Shown here piece by piece: positions 59,489 to 64,000 of a stretch of DNA of 64,000 bases (its first letter is position 1; every line of letters begins with the position of its first letter). Both the position numbers and the translations under genes were made by a program. This stretch comes from JAFMJV01 sp034436555 (GTDB lineage Bacteria > Chloroflexota > Limnocylindria > Limnocylindrales > CSP1-4). The DNA is taken from positions 56,175-120,174 of the forward strand of contig DAOTUU010000020.1 of NCBI GenBank assembly GCA_034436555.1, written 5' to 3'. The notes beneath the pieces are model-generated. The model had not been told where the DNA came from. It saw only the letters and a list, made by a program, of their open reading frames with translations, and ran no database searches.

Positions 59489-60420
59489 CCCGCTCCGCCC
59501 GGGTGGGCGCGGCCGTGGACATCGGCAGCAACAGCATCCACCTGCTCGTGGCGGCCATCCCGCGCACCCGGCTGTCGCCGCTGCTCGATGTGAGCGTCCA
59601 GCTGGGCCTCGGGACCGTGGTGGACCGACAGGGTCGCATCGGGGCCGCGGCGCGCGCGGAGGCCGTCGGCGCCCTCGCGGCGTACGCCGAGCAGGCGCGC
59701 TCCCTGGGTGCGCGACACATCGCGTTCCTGGGAACGGAGCCGATCCGGCGCGCCGCCGACCGGTCGGCATTCGCCGCGGCGGTGCTGCGGGCGACCGGCG
59801 TGCCGCTGCATGTGCTGTCGCATGAGGACGAGGCGGTGCTGACGCTGGTGGGCGTGACGGGCGGCCGTCCTCCCGCCGACTCCCTGCTCGCGGTGGACAT
59901 CGGGGGTGGCTCGACGGAGCTCATCGTCGTGGCGCCCGGGCGAGACGCGGTGATGGGTGACCTGGCCATCGGGTCGGCGCGGCTGGCCGCCACCATCGTC
60001 ACCACCGACCCGCCCGCCGGGGAGGAGCTGGCCCGGCTGCGCCGGATGGCCGCACAGCTGATGGACACGATGCCCACGGCCCAGCCCGATCGCGCGGTCG
60101 TGGTGGGCGGGACGGGCACGAACACGAATCGGCTGCTGGGCCGGCCGCGCCTGGGGACCCTGGACCGGCGGGTCCTCGATCGCGCGATGCAGGAGCTGGC
60201 GCGCCATCCGGCGGAGGAGCTGGCGGCCCGGCAGGGACTGACCGTCAGGCGCGTGCGCCAGCTGCCCGCGGGGATCGCGCTCGTGGAGGCGCTGCTGGAT
60301 CGATACGGCCTGACCCGGATCGCGGCATCGGATGCCAGCCTCCGGGAGGGCGCCATCCACGCGGCGGACCGGTTCGCCGACGCCTGGCCGGAGATGCTCG
60401 GCGCCATGGTCGCGGGCTGA
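59485..60420 (+). CDS. Ppx/GppA phosphatase family protein
   Basis: This 311-residue ASKHA-fold phosphatase has phosphate loop 1 'GAAVDIGSNSIHLLVAAI', the second loop 'LLAVDIGGGSTELIVV' and 'RAVVVGGTGTNTNRLLG'. It has the length of short Ppx enzymes that lack the C-terminal HD domain. Exopolyphosphatase or guanosine pentaphosphate phosphatase are the usual activities. The ppk1/CHAD operon lies 4 kb away. The ATG overlaps the peptidase stop (ATGA at 59485-59488). Confidence 0.9.
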   Translation: MTRSARVGAAVDIGSNSIHLLVAAIPRTRLSPLLDVSVQLGLGTVVDRQGRIGAAARAEAVGALAAYAEQARSLGARHIAFLGTEPIRRAADRSAFAAAVLRATGVPLHVLSHEDEAVLTLVGVTGGRPPADSLLAVDIGGGSTELIVVAPGRDAVMGDLAIGSARLAATIVTTDPPAGEELARLRRMAAQLMDTMPTAQPDRAVVVGGTGTNTNRLLGRPRLGTLDRRVLDRAMQELARHPAEELAARQGLTVRRVRQLPAGIALVEALLDRYGLTRIAASDASLREGAIHAADRFADAWPEMLGAMVAG

Positions 60421-60546
60421 GCCTCTCCCGGGACGAGATGCGGTCGGTGGCCGGGCGGAGCGTCGGCCGGCGTTCGCGGCCAGCCGGGGGTCCGGTCCGA
60501 CCGGATCGGCCCTCGCCGCTCCCGCGATCGCGGAACCCGCCCGCGG

Positions 60547-60552
60547 TACGAT
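60547..60552 (+). promoter_or_regulatory. -10 box TACGAT, leaderless deoC
   Basis: TACGAT ends seven bases before the ATG at 60560 and supports that start over others in the long open frame. Confidence 0.55.
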
Positions 60553-60559
60553 GCGCGCC

Positions 60560-61558
60560 ATGAGCGAGCTGGTCACCCGGGTCGGCGGCGCCGACCCCAT
60601 CGACGCCGCGGAGCAGCAGGCAGCCGCGCTCGTGCGCGCCTGGGTCGGCCGGTCCGGTTCTCCCGGAGCGCTGCTCGATGGGATCGGTGGCGTGGACCAG
60701 GTCGGCGTGCAGGAGCGGGTGGACGCGCTCCGCAAGCGCTCCATCAAGAAGGCATCGAAGGTCTGGGCGCTGGAGCTCGCGATCACGATGATGGACCTCA
60801 CGACGCTCGAGGGGAAGGACACCGAGGGCAAGGTCCGCGCGCTGTGCCGGAAGGGCATCCGCCCGGACCCGGGCGACCCGACGATCCCCAGCGTCGCCGC
60901 GATCTGCATCTACCCCGCGCTGATCCCCGTGGCCCGCGACGCCCTGGCGGGCACCGGCATCCACGTGGCGAGCGTGGCCACCGGCTTCCCCAGCGGCCAG
61001 ACCTACCTGGACGTGAAGCTCGCGGAGACGCGCCAGGCGGTCGCCGCGGGCGCCGACGAGATCGACATGGTCATCGACCGGGGCGCCTTCCTGGAGGGTG
61101 ACTACGGCGCGGTGTTCGACGAGATCGTGGCGGTCAAGGCGGCCTGTGGCGAGGCGCATCTCAAGGTCATCCTGGAGACCGGCGAGCTGGAGACGCTGGA
61201 CAACGTGCGGCGCGCCAGCATCCTCGCCATGGCCGCGGGCGCCGACTTCATCAAGACCTCCACGGGCAAGGTCACGCCCGCCGCCACGCTGCCCGTCACG
61301 CTCGTGATGCTCGAGGCCATCCGGGACTTCCACCGGCGGACGGGACGCATCGTGGGCATGAAGCCCGCGGGCGGCATCCGCACCGCCAAGGAGGCGATCG
61401 GATATCTGGTGGTGCTGTACGAGACGCTGGGGCCGCGCTGGATGACGCCGGACCTGTTCCGCTTCGGCGCCAGCTCGCTGCTCAACGACGTGGTCCAGCA
61501 GCTCCACAAGGAGCGCTCCGGGCGCTACGACGGCCCCGACTACGTCACGGTCGACTGA
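60560..61558 (+). CDS. deoC: Deoxyribose-phosphate aldolase
   Basis: This 332-residue class I aldolase splits 2-deoxyribose-5-phosphate into glyceraldehyde-3-phosphate and acetaldehyde. The Schiff-base lysine is K232 in 'ADFIKTSTGKVTPAA', with K in 'VGMKPAGGIRTAKEA' and 'ITMMDLTTLEGKDTEGKVRALCRKGI' in the barrel start. It is about 70 residues longer than the E. coli enzyme and closer in layout to the long (human DERA-like) form. It feeds deoxynucleoside sugars into central metabolism and complements the pyrimidine genes of the window. Confidence 0.95.
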   Translation: MSELVTRVGGADPIDAAEQQAAALVRAWVGRSGSPGALLDGIGGVDQVGVQERVDALRKRSIKKASKVWALELAITMMDLTTLEGKDTEGKVRALCRKGIRPDPGDPTIPSVAAICIYPALIPVARDALAGTGIHVASVATGFPSGQTYLDVKLAETRQAVAAGADEIDMVIDRGAFLEGDYGAVFDEIVAVKAACGEAHLKVILETGELETLDNVRRASILAMAAGADFIKTSTGKVTPAATLPVTLVMLEAIRDFHRRTGRIVGMKPAGGIRTAKEAIGYLVVLYETLGPRWMTPDLFRFGASSLLNDVVQQLHKERSGRYDGPDYVTVD

Positions 61559-61583
61559 CGGCCGGTCGGCGCGCCTGACGGTC

Positions 61584-62615
61584 ATGGAGATCGGGCTCTA
61601 CACCTTCGGCGAGCTGGCGCAGCTGCCGGGCGGCGGCTGGTCGGACGAGCGGACCCGGATGCGCCAGCTCATCGAGGAGATGACGCTCGCCGACCAGGTC
61701 GGCCTGGACGTGTTCGGCGTGGGCGAGCACCATCGGCCGGACTTCGTGGTGTCGGCGCCCGCGGTGGTGCTGGCGGCGGGTGCCGAGCGGACCTCGCGCA
61801 TCCGGCTCTCGTCGGCGGTCACGGTGCTCTCCTCGGACGACCCGGTGCGGGTGTACCAGCAGTACGCCACGCTGGACCTGCTCAGCGGCGGCCGCGCGGA
61901 GATCATGGCGGGGCGCGGCTCGTTCACGGAGTCGTTCCCGCTCTTCGGGTACGACCTGCGCGACTACGACGCGCTGTTCGCGGAGAAGCTGGAGCTGCTG
62001 CTCGCCATCCGGGAGGGGGCCACGGTGCACTGGCCGGGCGGGCATCGCGCGGCGATCCACGGGCGCGGCGTGCATCCCCGGGCGGTGCAGGATCCGCTGC
62101 CGGTCTGGATCGCGATCGGCGGCACGCCGGAGTCCGCGGTGCGCGCCGGATCGCTGGGGTTGCCGCTGGTGCTGGCGATCATCGGTGGCATGCCCGAGCG
62201 GTTCGCGCCGTTCGCCGACCTGTTCCGGCGGGCCGCGGCCGACGCGGGCCACGCCCCCGCGCCGCCGTTCGCGATCGCGTCCCACGGGCTGGTCGCGGAC
62301 ACGTCCCAGGCCGCCGCCGACGCCGCCTACCCGCCGCTCGCCGCGATGATGAACCGCATCGCCCGGGAGCGCGGCTTCATGCCCCTGGACCGGGCGGCGT
62401 TCGAGGCATCGCTGGAGCTGCGCGGCGCGAACCTCGTGGGCAGCCCGGAGCAGGTGGTCGAGAAGATCCTGTTCCAGCACTCGATCTTCGGGCATGACCG
62501 GTTCCTGCTCCAGATGATCGGCGGCGGGATGCCCCATGCCCAGGTGATGCGGTCCATCGAGCTGCTGGGCACGAAGGTGGCACCGGCCGTGCGGGCGGCG
62601 CTGGCGGTCGGCTGA
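61584..62615 (+). CDS. Luciferase-like flavin-dependent oxidoreductase
   Basis: This 343-residue LLM-family TIM barrel has 'MEIGLYTFGELAQLPG', 'DQVGLDVFGVGEHHRPDFVVSAP', 'SSAVTVLSSDDPVRVYQQYATLDLLSGGRAEIMAGRGSFTESFPLFG' and 'LPVWIAIGGTPESAVRAG'. This is the branch with an FMN-type monooxygenase look, clearly different from the hydantoinase-linked LLM enzyme at 10401. The substrate is unknown. It follows deoC by 25 bases and may be cotranscribed, perhaps by chance of layout. Confidence 0.9.
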   Translation: MEIGLYTFGELAQLPGGGWSDERTRMRQLIEEMTLADQVGLDVFGVGEHHRPDFVVSAPAVVLAAGAERTSRIRLSSAVTVLSSDDPVRVYQQYATLDLLSGGRAEIMAGRGSFTESFPLFGYDLRDYDALFAEKLELLLAIREGATVHWPGGHRAAIHGRGVHPRAVQDPLPVWIAIGGTPESAVRAGSLGLPLVLAIIGGMPERFAPFADLFRRAAADAGHAPAPPFAIASHGLVADTSQAAADAAYPPLAAMMNRIARERGFMPLDRAAFEASLELRGANLVGSPEQVVEKILFQHSIFGHDRFLLQMIGGGMPHAQVMRSIELLGTKVAPAVRAALAVG

Positions 62616-62842
62616 GGGCCGAGCCGGGCGTCATGGGACGACGATGTCGGTGGCATGTGGGGCTGGAGCACGCTCCAACCGGCGAGCACGGTGATCGACG
62701 CCGTACGGCTCGAATCGTCGGTGCTGCGGACCGCCCTGCGCCACCGAACCACCGCTGGGGAAGCTGGAACCCGCGCGTATGCCCCCACCGGTCCCGGCGT
62801 GGTTCGTGGCCACATCGGACCGGTCGGGCGGCGCGCCGACGG

Positions 62843-63220
62843 TCAGCGGTCGGCGCCCACGCAGGTCGCGGTCGCCCGGGCCCCCGGTCCCAGGGCGACG
62901 GCCACGGCCACACCGCCCCGGAGGTGCGTGCTCGCGAGCGCCGTCGCGGCGTCCACCCGCTCCGCGTGGCCGCCTCCGTGCGCCGTCCCGATCGCGGGCG
63001 CCTCCGCCCGGTGCGGACCCAGCGCTCGGCGCGTGAACCGGGCCAGGGTAGCGGCGTCCGGCGCCCGATCGGCGACCACGGCCAGGCCGTCCACGTCGAC
63101 CGCCCGCCGTCCGGCCGCCGCCAGCGCCCGGCGCACCAGTCGGGCCACCTCGAGCGGGTCGCCCGGCCCGAAGGGGTCCTCCTCGGTCGCCGCGCTGGCC
63201 GTGCCCAGGACGCGCGTCAT
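62843..63220 (-). CDS. Small thiolase/ketosynthase-like protein, unknown function
   Basis: This 125-residue protein is too short for a known enzyme. 'VARLVRRALAAAGRRAVDVDGLAVVADRAPDAATLARFTRRALGPH' followed by 'GTAHGGGHAERVDAATALASTHLRGGVAVAVALGPGARATATCVG' resembles the C-terminal half of thiolase-fold enzymes, including a 'GTAHGGGHAER' turn, but a catalytic Cys of the N-terminal half is absent. It may be a degenerate remnant or a small partner protein. The ATG overlaps the NUDIX stop (ATGA at 63217-63220), so it is translated with that gene. Confidence 0.5.
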   Translation of the reverse strand: MTRVLGTASAATEEDPFGPGDPLEVARLVRRALAAAGRRAVDVDGLAVVADRAPDAATLARFTRRALGPHRAEAPAIGTAHGGGHAERVDAATALASTHLRGGVAVAVALGPGARATATCVGADR

Positions 63221-63780
63221 CCTGCGCCGCGCCGCTCCGTCAGTGCGTCGATGGCGCGGTCCACCAGGCTCACGCGTGCCAGGCCCCGGATCGCGTCGAG
63301 CGCGTGCCAGGCGCAGACCTCCGTGGAGCCGCCCACCTCCTGGCGCAGGTCGCCGGGATCCAGGTCCACGTGGTAGAGGATCGCCACCCAGTGCAGCGGT
63401 CCGGGTCGGGACTGTGGCCGCGCGATGAGCCCCGACTGGATGCTTGCGACGGCCCCCACCCGGGCCACCAGACCGGTCTCCTCCGCGACCTCGCGCACGA
63501 CGCCGGCGTCGGGATGCTCGCCGTGGTCCACGCCGCCACCGGGCAGCGTCCACTTGCCGGCCTCCGGGTAGCCCGCCGCGATGCGGCACAGCAGGATGCC
63601 CAGCTCGGGGTCAGTGGCGATGGCGTAGGCCCCCACGCGGACCCAGGGCAGCGCGAGCGGGTCGGGCGGTGTGGGAGGGTCAGGCGGGGCAGGCAGCGCG
63701 AGCGGGTCAGGCGGGTCGGGCGGCGCGAGCGGGTCGGTCACCGGGAACACCGGGAGGGAGCTGGCGACATGGGCCGACAT
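63217..63780 (-). CDS. NUDIX hydrolase with Pro-rich N-terminal tail
   Basis: This 187-residue pyrophosphohydrolase has a complete NUDIX box, 'GGGVDHGEHPDAGVVREVAEETGLV' (Gx5Ex7REUxEExGU). 'YPEAGKWTLPGG' and 'LHWVAILYHVDL' are typical of the fold. The first 45 residues carry tandem Pro/Leu/Asp repeats (DPLALPAPPDPP) that look disordered. The substrate is unknown; nucleoside diphosphate derivatives are usual. The ATG at 63780 is chosen since further upstream the frame runs through the repeat array at 63825. It is coupled to the small gene downstream. Confidence 0.85.
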   Translation of the reverse strand: MSAHVASSLPVFPVTDPLAPPDPPDPLALPAPPDPPTPPDPLALPWVRVGAYAIATDPELGILLCRIAAGYPEAGKWTLPGGGVDHGEHPDAGVVREVAEETGLVARVGAVASIQSGLIARPQSRPGPLHWVAILYHVDLDPGDLRQEVGGSTEVCAWHALDAIRGLARVSLVDRAIDALTERRGAG

Positions 63781-63824
63781 CTTCGCATCGACGGCTGCGG
63801 GCGGGGGCGGGGTGGGCGCGCATT

Positions 63825-63900
63825 CCACGTGTCGTGGCGAATCTCCACCTGTGGTGGCGAAACGACACCCACGGTGGAGAAACGACACCTGGCGTGGCGC
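63825..63900. repeat. Array of about 20-base imperfect repeats
   Basis: Three to four copies of a unit near CCACCTGTGGTGGCGAAACGAC follow one another (63825-63844, 63845-63866, 63867-63886, 63887-63900). Arrays of this kind occur at the ends of some insertion sequences as transposase sites, but no transposase is visible in the window. Confidence 0.55.
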
Positions 63901-63970
63901 GGTCGCCGACCACCCGCGCGGGAATCGACGCTCTGGTCAGCCTCGCTGTGATCAGCCTCAATAGCCAGGC

Positions 63971-63976
63971 TACGAT
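63971..63976 (+). promoter_or_regulatory. -10 box TACGAT, leaderless
   Basis: TACGAT ends six bases before an ATG at 63983. Confidence 0.45.
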
Positions 63977-63982
63977 CGAACC

Positions 63983-64000
63983 ATGATCCGGCTCAACATC
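63983..64000 (+). CDS. First six codons of a gene cut by the window edge
   Basis: ATG ATC CGG CTC AAC ATC (MIRLNI) follows a TACGAT box at the usual leaderless spacing. Nothing more can be said about the product. Confidence 0.45.

Noticed and set aside
62633..63376. Plus-strand open frames from the LLM gene end through the thiolase-like gene
   Set aside because: No ribosome site, no domain, and the right part lies opposite two coupled genes. The 227 bases 62616-62842 themselves show no convincing gene.
1..64000. tRNA or rRNA genes
   Set aside because: I scanned for GTTCGA/GTTCAA T-loops in a cloverleaf context and for rRNA core sequences and found none; a covariance-model search would be decisive.

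Overview
This window is from a very G+C-rich bacterial chromosome with dense, mostly short-spaced genes on both strands and no rRNA, tRNA or CRISPR that I can see. The best guess is a Chloroflexota lineage of the Limnocylindria/Ellin6529 type; a deep actinobacterium is the alternative. The reasons are the combination of F420/luciferase-like enzymes, PD40 'SPDG' propeller proteins, zinc-ribbon membrane proteins with long Pro/Thr linkers, an asparaginase of the PF06089 type, and many genes whose -10 box (TANNNT) lies 6-8 bases before the start codon, which implies leaderless mRNAs. This taxonomic call is inference.

Region 1 (1-30.8 kb) carries a dispersed reductive pyrimidine (uracil/thymine) degradation locus: the start of a dihydropyrimidinase (1-311, minus), a luciferase-like F420-type oxidoreductase of the kind that travels with hydantoinase genes (10401-11402), a nucleoside/nucleobase-type ABC importer (BMP protein, double ATPase, two permeases; 13232-18266), a nitrilase-superfamily beta-ureidopropionase (18360-19208), a class III omega-amino acid aminotransferase (25435-26772), and a second, NitT/TauT-type importer with a THI5/NMT1-like binding protein (26759-30793). 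Interleaved are two large secreted thermolysin-like (M4) proteases, two paralogous zinc-ribbon/single-TM/linker proteins, a tandem GNAT enzyme, an MFS exporter, a metallophosphoesterase, a small metzincin and a large polytopic membrane protein.

Region 2 (30.8-43.6 kb) starts with a repeat-rich intergenic zone, then two overlapping beta-propeller secreted proteins, a tandem pair of cupredoxins, a small unknown gene coupled to an Imm-5-like protein, upp, an asparaginase, a J-domain protein, a YqhA-like membrane protein and gltX. Two intergenic zones, 11 kb apart, share a structured, inverted-repeat element.

Region 3 (43.6-60.4 kb) is a phosphate/polyphosphate neighbourhood: an OmpR/PhoB-type regulator, a Pit phosphate transporter with its DUF47 partner, a PhoR-like soluble histidine kinase, a SixA-type phosphatase, PhoU, ppk1 overlapping a CYTH-CHAD polyphosphate-binding protein, and a Ppx/GppA phosphatase. 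A candidate Pho box (two 8-base repeats with an 11-base period) lies between the divergent pit and kinase genes. Secreted proteins (a trypsin-like protease, an uncharacterised conserved exported protein, and a two-repeat exported protein), a DUF971 protein and an S9 peptidase are mixed in.

Region 4 (60.4-64 kb) has deoC, a second luciferase-like oxidoreductase, a small thiolase-like gene coupled to a NUDIX hydrolase, a short repeat array, and the first six codons of a further gene. With upp and deoC the window holds salvage, deoxyribose and base-degradation steps of pyrimidine metabolism.
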